Below, one piece after another: positions 31,755 to 41,282 of a stretch of DNA of 64,000 bases (position 1 is its first letter; every line of letters begins with the position of its first letter). The notes beneath the pieces are model-generated. The model was not told the origin of the DNA. It worked only from the letters and a program-made list of their open reading frames with translations, and made no database searches. This DNA is from ZC4RG30 sp039932715. Lineage in GTDB: Bacteria > Pseudomonadota > Gammaproteobacteria > Steroidobacterales > Steroidobacteraceae. The DNA is taken from positions 1 to 64,000 of the forward strand of contig JBDTPN010000007.1 in NCBI GenBank assembly GCA_039932715.1. Direction: 5' to 3'. The position numbers and the translations under genes were made by a program.

Positions 31755-34424
31755 ATGTCGTCGACCCGTCCCATCAACCAGGTGGACCACACCGCTTCAG
31801 ACGTACTGGCTGTTCACAGCTGGACGGGATCAGCGGGCGGGTTGAATGTTGCCTGCACCAAGGCCGCGGTCGACCTGCAGAACATCACGCCCAAGAACCG
31901 CCTGTCATGCATCGAAGCCAGCCTCGCAACCCTGCGTGAAGTGTCGGGTGCCGATGCCGCATTTCTGGCCATGCTCGACGCACCCGGTCTGGCGTTTGAT
32001 GAGATCACCATGGCGCAACTTTCCGGGGTGTCCTGCAGACCCGAGGCCCTGAGTGGGATTGCGTTGGCCGACCTGCCATTCCTGGCATCGCGCTTCGAAC
32101 ATCTGCGGCTCACCGAATATCGCGATACCGCCGCGCCGCGCCGCGAACTGCCCGCAGAGGCGCAGCGCCTGGCGCAACTGGGTATCGCCTCGGCGCTGTT
32201 GCTGGCATTTCATATCGAGAGTCGTCCGGCTGGCATCGTGGTGATATTGCGCTCTGTGGTGCGCGGTCCCTGGGATGTCAACGTGCAGTTGTTGCTCAAG
32301 CTCATCGGCACCAGCATGGCCAGCGGACTGGAGCGCCTGTCGATCTGCGCGCGCCTTGCGGAAATCGAGGAGCGCGATGCGCTGGCCGATGCGGCCGCCA
32401 ATGATGGATTGTGGGATTTCAATTTCGACACCAATGAGCTTTACCTCTCGCCGCGCTGGAAGGCGATGCTGGGCTATGAGGACACCGGCCCCACCGGCGT
32501 AATCGACTGGCGCGGCCTGGTGCATCCCGACGACCTGTCGCGCGTGCAGGACTCCATCCAGAAGCATGTTTCCGGCGCCGCGCCGCTGTTCGACAGCGTG
32601 CACCGCATGCGCCACTGCAATGGCGAATACCGCTGGGTGATCAGCCGCGCCAAGGGCAAGATCGACAAGCAGGGGCGGTTGCAGCGGCTGGTGGGTGTTG
32701 AGCTCGACATCACCGAGCGCAAGCTGTACGAGGAAGCGCTGTTCAGGGAAAAGGAAAGCGCGCAGATCACGCTGCAGTCCATCGGTGATGGCGTCATCAC
32801 CACCGACGCCGATTCGATCATCGATTACATCAACCCGGTGGCGGAAACGCTGTCGGGCTGGCGCCTCGAAGACGCCATGGGGCGTAACGTGGACGAAGTG
32901 TTCCGCGCCTTCCACGAGGAGACCTGCGAACCGCTGGAAAATCCGCTGACCGGTTCGATTCGCCGTGAACGCCCCATCAAGGCATCGCGACCCATGCTGA
33001 TGATCCGTCGCGACGGCAACGAGCTGTACGTGGAAAGTACGGCGGCACCGATACGTGACGGTCACGGGAACATTTGCGGAGCGGTGCTGGTGTTCCATGA
33101 CGTCAGCGAAAGCCGGGAGCTCAATCGCAAACTGTCCTATCACGCCAGCCATGATCTGCTGACGGGGCTGGTCAATCGACGCGAATTCGAGGGTCGCGTC
33201 GAGCGTTGCCAGCAAAGTGCCAAGGCCAAGGAAGGTTCCTACGCGCTGTGCCACCTCGACATTGACCAGTTCAAGATGATCAACGATTCGTGCGGTCACA
33301 CGGCGGGCGATGCACTGCTGGGACAGATTGGCGCGTTGCTCAAGTCCAAGGTGCGCTGGCGCGACACCCTGTCGCGCATCGGTGGCGACGAATTCGGCAT
33401 CCTGCTGGAAAACTGCACGCTGGAAGAAGCGCTGCGTACGGCCGAGGTGCTGCGTGAGGCGGTGCGTAATTTCCGGTTTGTCTGGGAAGAACGGGTGTTC
33501 AAGCTGGGCGCCAGCATCGGCGTAGTGCCGATCACCGCCGACAACGAGGATGTGGCGTCCATACTCTCGGCGGCAGAGGGCGCTTGCGCGGCAGCCAAGG
33601 AGCAGGGGCGCAACCGCGTGCACAGCTTCGCCGAAAACGACATTGAACTGATGCGACGGCGCCGCGAAACGCAGTGGGCCGCGCGCATCAGCGCCGCGCT
33701 GGACGAAGGCCGGTTCGAGCTTTACCGCATGCCCATCATGCCGCTGCAGGGTCAGATCGAGGGCGAGCACTACGAGATCCTGCTGCGCATGCGCGATGAG
33801 GCGGGCAAGATCGTGACGCCGGACCATTTCATTTCCGCTGCCGAGCGCTACAACATCACCCCCAACATCGATCGCTGGGTAATCGAAAACACGCTGCGTT
33901 GGCTGGTATCGGAAGCCGATGAGCGTGAACGCCTGACACTGTGCGCGATCAACCTCTCGGGGCAGAGCCTCGGCGACGACAAGTTCCTGCCCTTTGTGAT
34001 CGAGCAGTTCCAGAAGAGCGGGCTGGACCCGCGCAAGATCTGCTTTGAAATCACGGAGACCTCGGCCATTGCCAGCTTCTCCCAGGCCAATCGCTTCATC
34101 AATTCGCTCAAGGACCTGGGCTGCCGGTTCGCGCTCGACGATTTCGGCACCGGCCTGTCGTCGTTCGGATATCTCAAGCATTTCCCGGTGGATTTCCTCA
34201 AAATTGACGGCAGCTTCGTGCGCGGCATCCTGACCGATCCCATAGACCGTGAAATGGTGCGCTCCATCAACGAAATCGGCCACCTGACCGGCAAGCTGGT
34301 GATCGCCGAGTTTGCGGAGAACGAGGAGATCATTCAGGCCCTGCGCGGGCTGGGCGTGGATTACGCACAGGGTTATGGCATCGCGCAGCCCAGTCGCCTC
34401 AGCAAGAATCCTTCGCCTGTCTAA
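31755..34424 (+). CDS. GAF/PAS-GGDEF-EAL cyclic-di-GMP signalling protein
   Basis: This 889-residue soluble protein has, in order, a GAF-like N-terminus (about 40-210), two PAS domains (about 215-330 with a PAC segment MRHCNGEYRWVISRAKGKIDKQGR, and about 340-455), GGDEF (about 460-625) and EAL (about 640-885). The cyclase site RIGGDEFGILL and the RxxD inhibitory site (RWRD) are intact. In the phosphodiesterase the signature is EIL (YEILLRMRDE) and the other metal and substrate residues (DDFGTG, KIDGSF, the AEFAENE Glu) are present. Both activities are possible. It is followed by the convergent nadC with a 4-bp stop overlap. Confidence 0.93.
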   Translation: MSSTRPINQVDHTASDVLAVHSWTGSAGGLNVACTKAAVDLQNITPKNRLSCIEASLATLREVSGADAAFLAMLDAPGLAFDEITMAQLSGVSCRPEALSGIALADLPFLASRFEHLRLTEYRDTAAPRRELPAEAQRLAQLGIASALLLAFHIESRPAGIVVILRSVVRGPWDVNVQLLLKLIGTSMASGLERLSICARLAEIEERDALADAAANDGLWDFNFDTNELYLSPRWKAMLGYEDTGPTGVIDWRGLVHPDDLSRVQDSIQKHVSGAAPLFDSVHRMRHCNGEYRWVISRAKGKIDKQGRLQRLVGVELDITERKLYEEALFREKESAQITLQSIGDGVITTDADSIIDYINPVAETLSGWRLEDAMGRNVDEVFRAFHEETCEPLENPLTGSIRRERPIKASRPMLMIRRDGNELYVESTAAPIRDGHGNICGAVLVFHDVSESRELNRKLSYHASHDLLTGLVNRREFEGRVERCQQSAKAKEGSYALCHLDIDQFKMINDSCGHTAGDALLGQIGALLKSKVRWRDTLSRIGGDEFGILLENCTLEEALRTAEVLREAVRNFRFVWEERVFKLGASIGVVPITADNEDVASILSAAEGACAAAKEQGRNRVHSFAENDIELMRRRRETQWAARISAALDEGRFELYRMPIMPLQGQIEGEHYEILLRMRDEAGKIVTPDHFISAAERYNITPNIDRWVIENTLRWLVSEADERERLTLCAINLSGQSLGDDKFLPFVIEQFQKSGLDPRKICFEITETSAIASFSQANRFINSLKDLGCRFALDDFGTGLSSFGYLKHFPVDFLKIDGSFVRGILTDPIDREMVRSINEIGHLTGKLVIAEFAENEEIIQALRGLGVDYAQGYGIAQPSRLSKNPSPV

Positions 34425-35269
34425 GGGTCTGGCGCGAACCGCAGCGACAGGTCGATGGCGTTCACATGCTTGGTGAGCGCACCCACCGAGATGAAGTCGA
34501 TGCCGCTGGCGGCGACCGCGCGAATGTTGCCAATGTCGATACCGCCAGACGCCTCGATACGCGTGGCGCTTTTTGCGGCATTGCGTTCGGCCACGGCGGT
34601 GCGCATGTCCGCTGCAGTGAATTCATCCAGCAGGATTACGTCGGGCTGCACGACCAGCGCCTCGCGGAATTCCTGGAGCGTTTCTACTTCGATTTCCACC
34701 GGCACCCCTGACGCTGACTCGCGCGCCCGGCGAATTGCCGCGCTGATCGATCCGGCGGCGATTATGTGGTTTTCCTTGACCAGCACCATGTCGTGCAGCC
34801 CCATGCGATGGTTGCGGCCACCACCGCAGCGCACCGCGTATTTTTGCGCCAGTCGCAGGCCGGGAATGGTCTTGCGTGTGTCGAGGATCTGGCATCCGGT
34901 GCCGGAAACTGCAGTGACATAGCGGCGGGTCTCGGTGGCCGTGCCGGATAGTGTCTGCAGGAAATTGAGCGCGCATCGCTCGCCGGTCAGGATGGCGCGT
35001 GCCGGGCCACGGATTTCGCAGATCGTGGAATTGGCAAGGATCATGTCGCCGTCGGACGCGCGCCAGTCAATGGCCACGTCAGTGTCTAGTTGGCGAAAGG
35101 TCTCGCGCATCCATGCCGAACCGCACAGGATCATCTCCTGTCTGGTGACCAGCGTAGCCCTTACCCGCGCCGAGGCGGGAATCAGCGCTGCAGTAACGTC
35201 ACCCGGGCCGACGTCCTCCGCCAAGGCCTGGGCCACCTGTTCTGCAATATCCGGTGGTGCGAAACTCAG
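34421..35269 (-). CDS. nadC: Nicotinate-nucleotide pyrophosphorylase (quinolinate phosphoribosyltransferase)
   Basis: NadC makes nicotinate mononucleotide from quinolinate and PRPP in NAD synthesis. Clear motifs are ALAEDVGPGDVTAALIP, GERCALNFLQTLSG, ILDTRKTIPGLRLAQKYAVRCGGGRNHRMGLHD, VLVKENHI and SGGIDIGNIRAVAASGIDFISVGALTKH. The best start is a CTG at 35269 whose bases overlap the TGA of the upstream gene (CTGA at 35266-35269), giving 282 residues. The first in-frame canonical start is a GTG at 35236, which would cut off the conserved lead into the first helix. Longer open sequence upstream is a shadow of the membrane-protein gene. Confidence 0.92.
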   Translation of the reverse strand: MSFAPPDIAEQVAQALAEDVGPGDVTAALIPASARVRATLVTRQEMILCGSAWMRETFRQLDTDVAIDWRASDGDMILANSTICEIRGPARAILTGERCALNFLQTLSGTATETRRYVTAVSGTGCQILDTRKTIPGLRLAQKYAVRCGGGRNHRMGLHDMVLVKENHIIAAGSISAAIRRARESASGVPVEIEVETLQEFREALVVQPDVILLDEFTAADMRTAVAERNAAKSATRIEASGGIDIGNIRAVAASGIDFISVGALTKHVNAIDLSLRFAPDP

Positions 35270-35868
35270 AACGCGAAGCCAAAGGTTGCCCCGTGCCCTG
35301 CCGCCGCCATGCAGGCCAGCAGCGGAATCGAAAGCACGAAGTTGGTTCGCGAGGCCATGGCTGCAACCTTGCGCGCCTTGGCCTTCTCTGCGTCGGTTGC
35401 CGGGACGATACCCAGTATTTTTTTCTGGTTGGGCCAGATCAGCACCCAGACGTTGAACAGCATGATGGTTCCCAGCCAGGCGCCGATACCGATAGTGAGG
35501 CCGTAGGCGTCCTGCCCGAAGTTGCCAAACGTAAAGGCACTGGTGAAGTTCTTGCCGAGGTACCATGCGCCGGTCAGCCAAGTGGCCAGTGCCGACCAGC
35601 GAAACCACAGCAGTGCGCGCGGCGCGATGTACTTGCTGACCCCGGCGCCGCCTGGGCCACCCTTGTCTGCAGCGGCGACCGCCAGGCCTGGAGTCTGGAC
35701 GACGTTGAAGTAGTAAAGCAGGCCAATCCACATGACGCCGGAGAGGATATGCAGCCAGCGCGCGAGGCCTAGGGCATTGAAATGCACGGGGCCGACCCCC
35801 AGAAACAGCAACAGTGCCAGCACCACGCCTGTTGCGACCGAACCTTTTACGGTGTTCAGTGGATTCAT
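35266..35868 (-). CDS. Urate hydroxylase PuuD-like membrane protein
   Basis: The 200-residue protein starts at the ATG at 35868. It has about five hydrophobic segments: TVKGSVATGVVLALLLFLG, LARWLHILSGVMWIGLLYYFNVVQTP, LLWFRWSALATWLTGAWYL, GLTIGIGAWLGTIMLFNVWVLIWP and TNFVLSIPLLACMAAAG. It resembles the membrane domain found at the N-terminus of PuuD-type urate oxidases, but lacks the cytochrome c part. Single-domain relatives are mostly uncharacterised. Its stop overlaps the nadC CTG start, so the two are coupled. Confidence 0.75.
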   Translation of the reverse strand: MNPLNTVKGSVATGVVLALLLFLGVGPVHFNALGLARWLHILSGVMWIGLLYYFNVVQTPGLAVAAADKGGPGGAGVSKYIAPRALLWFRWSALATWLTGAWYLGKNFTSAFTFGNFGQDAYGLTIGIGAWLGTIMLFNVWVLIWPNQKKILGIVPATDAEKAKARKVAAMASRTNFVLSIPLLACMAAAGHGATFGFAF

Positions 35869-35952
35869 GTCAGAGTCTCCCCATTGATGTTCCTTGAAGA
35901 ATAGGCCAGCAGATTTCATAATTCAAATCCGTAACTTACAGGCACAGATTCA

Positions 35953-36303
35953 ATGAAAAGATCCACTCTACCGACCATTGCGCTGCTGCTTGCATGCGGC
36001 ACACTGGTTTCCGGATGTGCCGCCGCCGTGGTGGGTGGTGCAGCGGTAGGTGGTTACTACCTCGGCAAGGACGACCGTTCCGCGGATGTAATCGCCAAGG
36101 ACGCAGCGATAACCGGCGAAGTTAAATCCAAGCTGATCGGCGAGCCGGGCATCCGTTCGGGCCAGATCAATGTGGACACCTATGAAGGCATTGTGACGCT
36201 CAAGGGTGAAGTTGCCAGTTCAGAACAAGGCGCCACGGCCGAAAACCTCGCGCGCAGTGTCAAGGGTGTCAAGGCTGTGAAGACGGAGTTGAAAGTAAAA
36301 TGA
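35953..36303 (+). CDS. BON-domain outer-membrane/periplasmic lipoprotein
   Basis: The 116-residue precursor has a lipobox LVSGC (Cys22), a Gly/Ala-rich glycine-zipper-like stretch (AAAVVGGAAVGGYYLG) and one BON domain (about 45-115) with AITGEVKSKLIGEP, INVDTYEGIVTLKGEVAS and VKAVKTEL. BON proteins of the OsmY type are associated with envelope integrity. The stop overlaps the ATG of grxD (ATGA at 36300-36303), an unusual pairing with a cytosolic glutaredoxin. Confidence 0.92.
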   Translation: MKRSTLPTIALLLACGTLVSGCAAAVVGGAAVGGYYLGKDDRSADVIAKDAAITGEVKSKLIGEPGIRSGQINVDTYEGIVTLKGEVASSEQGATAENLARSVKGVKAVKTELKVK

Positions 36304-36635
36304 ACATGCCCCAGCTATCCACTGAAGTGGCCGAGAGAATCAAACAGCATCTGGCTGCTGAGCCGGTGGTGCTATTCATGAAGGGCACGCCGGACTTTCC
36401 GCAATGCGGTTTTTCGGCGCAGACCGTGGGCGCTTTGCGCCAGGTGGGCGCCAACTTCCATGCAGTGAACATCTTTGACGACATGGAACTTCGCGACGCG
36501 CTCAAGGCATATTCCAACTGGCCTACCTATCCCCAGTTGTATGTCAAAGGCGAATTGATCGGCGGCTGCGACATCGCCATGCAGATGCTGCGCAATGGCG
36601 AATTGAAACAGCTGGTGGACGAGACCAAGGTCTAG
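36300..36635 (+). CDS. grxD: Monothiol CGFS glutaredoxin (Grx4/GrxD)
   Basis: This 111-residue protein has the monothiol active site FPQCGFSAQTV preceded by FMKGTPDFP, the conserved TYPQLYVKGELIGGCDI segment and a Glu/Gln-rich terminus. These proteins carry or transfer [2Fe-2S] clusters bound with glutathione and often pair with BolA-like partners. It is translationally coupled to the BON lipoprotein gene and converges with rnt (15-bp gap). Confidence 0.96.
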   Translation: MNMPQLSTEVAERIKQHLAAEPVVLFMKGTPDFPQCGFSAQTVGALRQVGANFHAVNIFDDMELRDALKAYSNWPTYPQLYVKGELIGGCDIAMQMLRNGELKQLVDETKV

Positions 36636-36650
36636 CGCGCGGCCGCACGA

Positions 36651-37343
36651 TCAGGGTTCGGACTCGACCAGGTCCAGTGGCGCCGGCGCGCCGTCCTTCC
36701 AGCCCAGCGCCCGGGCGCGCTCGTCGGAGCGCATGAAGTGCTCATGCATTGCGTTGCATACGTGGCAGAACAGGTCAGCCGTGCGCTCCGCGTCGTACCT
36801 GGCCGAATGCGCCTGCTCGTGATCCCAGTCGATGCCCGCCACGGTGGTGGCACGCGCCAGTACGGTCTGGCCCAGCGCCGCGCCGCCCAGCGTTGCAGTG
36901 TCGAAGCATGAAAAGGGATGAAACGGATTGCGCTTGATGCCGGTGCGTTCCACTGCGGCATTAAGGAAACCCAGGTCAAATGCTGCGTTGTGGCCGACGA
37001 GAATCGCGCGCCGGCAGCCATGCGCGCGTATGGCGGTGCGCACCTCGCGAAACATCGCCTGCAGCGCCACCTGTTCATCAACGGCCGGCCGCAAAGGATG
37101 CCAGGGATCGATGCCGTTGACTTCCAGCGATGCCGGATCAAGGCGCGAGCCCTCGAAAGGCTTTACATGCCAGGCGTGCGACACGCCGCGACTCACGCGA
37201 CCGCTGCCATCAATCTGGACAATGACTGCAGCCAATTCCAGCAGGGCGTCGGTGCGGGAGTGGAATCCCCCGGTTTCGACATCGATCACCACGGGCAGGT
37301 AGCCGCGAAAACGGCGTGAAGTCAGTTCCGTGACAGAACTCAC
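36651..37343 (-). CDS. rnt: Ribonuclease T (DEDD-family 3'-5' exoribonuclease)
   Basis: This 230-residue protein has RNase T motifs: Exo I VVIDVETGGFHSRTDALLELA, Exo II LVGHNAAFDLGFLN, and Exo III HSARYDAERTADLF. RNase T trims tRNA and other stable RNA 3' ends as a dimer and is typical of Gammaproteobacteria. The start is a GTG overlapping the pyrC stop (GTGA at 37340-37343), so it is expressed downstream of pyrC; that pairing is also seen in other gammaproteobacteria. Confidence 0.95.
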   Translation of the reverse strand: MSSVTELTSRRFRGYLPVVIDVETGGFHSRTDALLELAAVIVQIDGSGRVSRGVSHAWHVKPFEGSRLDPASLEVNGIDPWHPLRPAVDEQVALQAMFREVRTAIRAHGCRRAILVGHNAAFDLGFLNAAVERTGIKRNPFHPFSCFDTATLGGAALGQTVLARATTVAGIDWDHEQAHSARYDAERTADLFCHVCNAMHEHFMRSDERARALGWKDGAPAPLDLVESEP

Positions 37344-38377
37344 TGGCTCACGCGCCAGCGCAACTGCTCACCGGCCCCCATGGGCACGACCACATCCTGG
37401 CCGAAGGGATAGCTTGGGGGCACAGTCCAGGTCACTCGCGACAATGTGATGAATCCTTCATTGAGAGGCAGGCCGTAGAACTGCGCCCCGAATTCCGACG
37501 CAAAGGCCTGCAGGCGGTGCAGGGCACCTGCGTCCTCCAGTATCTGCGCATACAGCTCAAGCGCCGCGTGCGCTGAAAAGATTCCGGCGCAGCCGCAGGC
37601 CTGCTCCTTGGCGGCGCGCGCATGGGGAGCACTGTCGGTGCCAAGGAAAAAACGCTGGTCGCCGCTGACCACCGCGTCCAGCAGTGCCACGCGGTCGGTC
37701 TCGCGCTTGAGTACGGGCAAACAATAATTGTGCGGACGGATGCCACCGACAAACAGTGCGTTGCGATTGAGGGCCAGGTGCTGCGGTGTCAGCGTGGCAG
37801 CGACGTTGTCGTGCTGGTCGCGCACGAACTGCGCTGCCACACGTGTGGTGACATGCTCGAACACGATGCGCAGTTGTGGCAGCCGTCGACGCAGTGGCGC
37901 CAGCACATCGTCAATGAAGCGCGCTTCGCGATCAAACACGTCAACGTCCGGTCGGGTGATTTCCCCGTGCACCTGCAGCGGCATACCCACTTCGGCCATG
38001 GTTTCCAGCGCGGCGTCGATGCGGCGGATGTCAGTGACGCCAGAATCGGAGTTGGTGGTGGCGCCCGCCGGATATAACTTGCAACCATGGATGATGCCGC
38101 TGGCGCGGGCCGTGCGGATCTCCGCGGACTGTGTCTGGTCTGTCAGGTACAGCGTCATCAGCGGCTGGAAATCGCTGCCCGCGGGTCGCGCGGCGAGTAT
38201 GCGCTCGCGATACGCGCGCGCCAGGGCAGTGGTGGTTACCGGAGGCTGCAAGTTGGGCATGACAATGGCGCGGGCAAATTGCTGCGCCGTATGCGGCAGC
38301 ACCTGACCCAGCGCGACTCCGTCGCGCAGGTGCAAGTGCCAGTCGTCCGGCCGGCGGATCCGCAGTGAGTCGCTCAT
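37340..38377 (-). CDS. pyrC: Dihydroorotase (homodimeric, PyrC type)
   Basis: The protein has 345 residues from the ATG at 38377. It catalyses closure of carbamoyl-aspartate to dihydroorotate in pyrimidine synthesis. Metal-site motifs are present: DDWHLHLRDG, carboxylated lysine in GCKLYPAGATTNSDSG, VHGEI, FEHVTTR and GTDSAPHA. It is divergent from aceE (226-bp gap) and coupled to rnt by a GTGA overlap. Confidence 0.96.
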   Translation of the reverse strand: MSDSLRIRRPDDWHLHLRDGVALGQVLPHTAQQFARAIVMPNLQPPVTTTALARAYRERILAARPAGSDFQPLMTLYLTDQTQSAEIRTARASGIIHGCKLYPAGATTNSDSGVTDIRRIDAALETMAEVGMPLQVHGEITRPDVDVFDREARFIDDVLAPLRRRLPQLRIVFEHVTTRVAAQFVRDQHDNVAATLTPQHLALNRNALFVGGIRPHNYCLPVLKRETDRVALLDAVVSGDQRFFLGTDSAPHARAAKEQACGCAGIFSAHAALELYAQILEDAGALHRLQAFASEFGAQFYGLPLNEGFITLSRVTWTVPPSYPFGQDVVVPMGAGEQLRWRVSQ

Positions 38378-38603
38378 TTGATCAGTCGCACCTGGGCGGC
38401 AGGGCCTGCCAGGGAGTCCGGGAAGCAGTTGGCCGCGGCGCGCCATTTCGGGGCTGGAGTGGGAGCATTCTGCACCGATGTCGTTTGCTTGACCGAAGTG
38501 AATGAAAACCGGATCATCGCGCGCGTCCCTGTCGGCGCCGGCGGATCGTAGCACAGCGCCGTTGTTGACTTTTTTCCCGAAATGGGGTGCCCAACGGCAA
38601 GCG

Positions 38604-41267
38604 ATGACCGACGTCCAGCACATCCAGGATCAGGATCCAGAAGAAACCCGCGAGTGGCTTGAGTCCATCGAATCCGTACTGCGCGCCGGTGGTGGCGAGC
38701 GTGCACATTTCCTGCTCGAGCGACTCATTGATCACGCGCGGCGCTCCGGGGCATACCTGCCGTTCAAGCCCAATACGGCCTACGTCAACACCATTCCCGT
38801 TGCCCAGGAGCCGGCGTATCCCGGTGATCGCGCCGTGGAGAAGCGGCTCGAGGCGTACATGCGCTGGAACGCGGTGGCCATGGTCGCGCAGGCCAACAAG
38901 GTGTCGTCGGAGTTTGGCGGCCACCTGGCCAGCTACGCGTCGTCATCGACGCTGTACGAAGTCGGCTTCAACCATTTCTGGCGCGGGGCATCGGACCTGC
39001 ACCCTGGCGACATGGTGTTCATGCAGGGCCACAGTTCCCCTGGTGTTTACGCGCGCGCCTACCTTGAAGGTCGCCTCAGCGAAGACCAGCTCAAGCGCTT
39101 CCGCCAGGAGGTCGGTGGCGGCGGGCTGTCTTCATATCCGCATCCCTGGTTGATGCCCGACTTCTGGCAGTTCCCGACGGTGTCGATGGGGCTGGGTCCG
39201 ATGATGGCCATCTACCAGGCGCGCTTCCAGCGTTACATGGAAAACCGTGGCTTGACGCCGCCCACAGACCGCAAGGTCTGGTGCTTCTGCGGCGATGGCG
39301 AGATGGACGAACCGGAGTCCATGGGTGCGCTGACCATGCCGGTGCGCGAAGGCCTCGACAACCTTATCTTTGTCGTGAACTGCAACCTGCAGCGACTCGA
39401 CGGACCCGTGCGCGGCAACGGCAAGATCATCCAGGAACTGGAAGCCGCATTCCTGGGCGCAGGCTGGAATGTGATCAAGGTTATCTGGGGCCGCCGCTGG
39501 GATCCACTGCTGGCCAAGGACCATACCGGCGTACTGCAGCGTGTGATGGAAGCCTGCGTCGACGGCGAATACCAGAATTTCAAGGCCAAGGGCGGCGCGT
39601 ATACGCGCGAGCATTTCTTCGGCCGGGATCCGGAGCTGGCAGCGATGGTTGCCAACATGTCTGACGACGAGATCTGGCGCCTCAATCGTGGCGGCCATGA
39701 TGCCCACAAGGTGCATGCGGCCTATGCAGCGGCCGTGGCGCACAAGGGCCAGCCCACCGTTATTCTGGCGCATACCGTCAAGGGTTTCGGACTGGGCAAG
39801 GCGGCCGAAGGGCAGATGGTCGCGCACCAGCAGAAGAAGATGGACGCGGAATCCATGAACAGCTTCCGGGTGAACCTTGGCATCACGCTCAGCGACGATG
39901 ACATTGCCAAGTTCACTTTTCGCAAGCCCGCGGACGACAGCGAGGAGATCCGCTACCTCAAAGCGCAGCGCACCGCTCTGGGGGGCTACCTGCCACGCCG
40001 CGACACCAATGTGCCGCCCCTGGAATTGCCCCCGATCACCACGTACCAGGCATTGCTGGATGGAACGGGCGAGCGTGAGATCTCCACCACCATGGCTTTT
40101 GTGCGCATCCTCACGGCGCTGCTCAAGGACAAGAACATAGGCAAGTTCATCGTGCCCATTGTTCCGGACGAGGCGCGCACTTTCGGTATGGAAGGTCTGT
40201 TCCGCCAGATCGGCATCTACTCGGCGGTGGGACAGCTGTATACCCCGCAGGATTCCGAACAGTTGATGTCATACAAGGAAGAGCGCAAGGGCCAGATGCT
40301 CGAAGAGGGCATCAACGAGGCCGGCTCGCTGTGTTCATGGATCGCCGCAGGCACGGCCTATGCCAATCACCGGCAGATCATGGTGCCGTTCTACATCTAC
40401 TACTCGATGTTCGGCTTCCAGCGGGTGGGCGATTTTATCTGGGCTGCGGGCGACATCCAGGCGCGCGGGTTCCTGATGGGCGCCACTGCTGGTCGCACGA
40501 CGCTGGCGGGCGAGGGCCTGCAGCACCAGGACGGCCATAGCCAGATCGTGGCGACCACAGTGCCCAACTGCCGCGCCTATGACCCGGCGTATGCCTATGA
40601 ACTGGCTGTCATTATCCATGACGGCATGAAGAAGATGTACGTCGAACAGCAAAGCATCTTCTATTACCTCTCGGTGATGAACGAGAACTATGTGCAGCCC
40701 GCCATGCCGGCCGGCAGCGAGGAAGGCATTCTCAAGGGCGCCTACAAATTGAAGGAAGGTTCGCGCGGCAAGTTGCGCGCCACACTGCTGGGATCGGGGA
40801 CGATTCTGCGCGAGGTGCTGGCAGCGGCCGAATTGCTCGAGAACCAATACAAGATTCCAGCCGATGTTTATTCAGTGACCAGCTTCAGCGAACTGCGACG
40901 TGAAGCACTGTTGGTGGAACGCGAGAACCTGCTGCATCCCGAACGCCAACAGCAAGTGCCTTTCGTGCAGCAGCTGTTTGCAGATCAAACCCTGCCCATT
41001 GTGGCCGCTACTGACAACATGCGCCTGGTGCCGGACCAGATCCGCCAGTGGATCCCGAGCCGCTACGTGACGCTGGGCACCGATGGCTTCGGCCGCAGCG
41101 ACGGTCGCGCGGCGCTGCGCGGACATTTCGAGGTGGATCGTCGTTTCATCGTGCTGGCTGCGCTCAAGGCGCTGGCGGACGAAGGTTCGATTGATCGCTC
41201 ACTGCTGGGCGAAGCGTTGACGCGACTGGGTATCGATCCGGGCAAGGGCAACCCGCTCAACACTTAG
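38604..41267 (+). CDS. aceE: Pyruvate dehydrogenase E1 component, homodimeric type
   Basis: This 887-residue protein, full length for the alpha2 E1 family, starts at the ATG at 38604. The thiamine diphosphate site GDGEMDEPES...NLIFVVNCNLQRLDGPVRGNGKI is clear, as are the FGMEGLFRQIGIYSAVGQLYTPQD and AGRTTLAGEGLQHQDGHS blocks. It decarboxylates pyruvate and reductively acetylates the lipoyl domain of AceF, encoded 15 bp downstream. No pdhR gene lies beside it; the 226-bp gap to pyrC presumably holds the promoter, but no clear element was picked out. Confidence 0.97.
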   Translation: MTDVQHIQDQDPEETREWLESIESVLRAGGGERAHFLLERLIDHARRSGAYLPFKPNTAYVNTIPVAQEPAYPGDRAVEKRLEAYMRWNAVAMVAQANKVSSEFGGHLASYASSSTLYEVGFNHFWRGASDLHPGDMVFMQGHSSPGVYARAYLEGRLSEDQLKRFRQEVGGGGLSSYPHPWLMPDFWQFPTVSMGLGPMMAIYQARFQRYMENRGLTPPTDRKVWCFCGDGEMDEPESMGALTMPVREGLDNLIFVVNCNLQRLDGPVRGNGKIIQELEAAFLGAGWNVIKVIWGRRWDPLLAKDHTGVLQRVMEACVDGEYQNFKAKGGAYTREHFFGRDPELAAMVANMSDDEIWRLNRGGHDAHKVHAAYAAAVAHKGQPTVILAHTVKGFGLGKAAEGQMVAHQQKKMDAESMNSFRVNLGITLSDDDIAKFTFRKPADDSEEIRYLKAQRTALGGYLPRRDTNVPPLELPPITTYQALLDGTGEREISTTMAFVRILTALLKDKNIGKFIVPIVPDEARTFGMEGLFRQIGIYSAVGQLYTPQDSEQLMSYKEERKGQMLEEGINEAGSLCSWIAAGTAYANHRQIMVPFYIYYSMFGFQRVGDFIWAAGDIQARGFLMGATAGRTTLAGEGLQHQDGHSQIVATTVPNCRAYDPAYAYELAVIIHDGMKKMYVEQQSIFYYLSVMNENYVQPAMPAGSEEGILKGAYKLKEGSRGKLRATLLGSGTILREVLAAAELLENQYKIPADVYSVTSFSELRREALLVERENLLHPERQQQVPFVQQLFADQTLPIVAATDNMRLVPDQIRQWIPSRYVTLGTDGFGRSDGRAALRGHFEVDRRFIVLAALKALADEGSIDRSLLGEALTRLGIDPGKGNPLNT

Positions 41268-41282
41268 AGTGGAGACGCACGC

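Noticed and set aside
31905..34283. A 792-codon open frame on the minus strand opposite the GGDEF-EAL gene
   Set aside because: It is a high-GC antisense shadow with His- and Asp-rich unrecognisable sequence; the plus strand carries clear GAF, PAS, GGDEF and EAL motifs.
35270..35731. N-terminal extension of nadC by more than 150 residues to an ATG at 35731
   Set aside because: That segment is the out-of-frame copy of the PuuD-like gene, and NadC homologues begin at about the overlap.
38378..38603. Pdh operon regulator (PdhR) binding site or gene next to aceE
   Set aside because: No GntR-type gene and no convincing PdhR palindrome was seen in the 226-bp gap.
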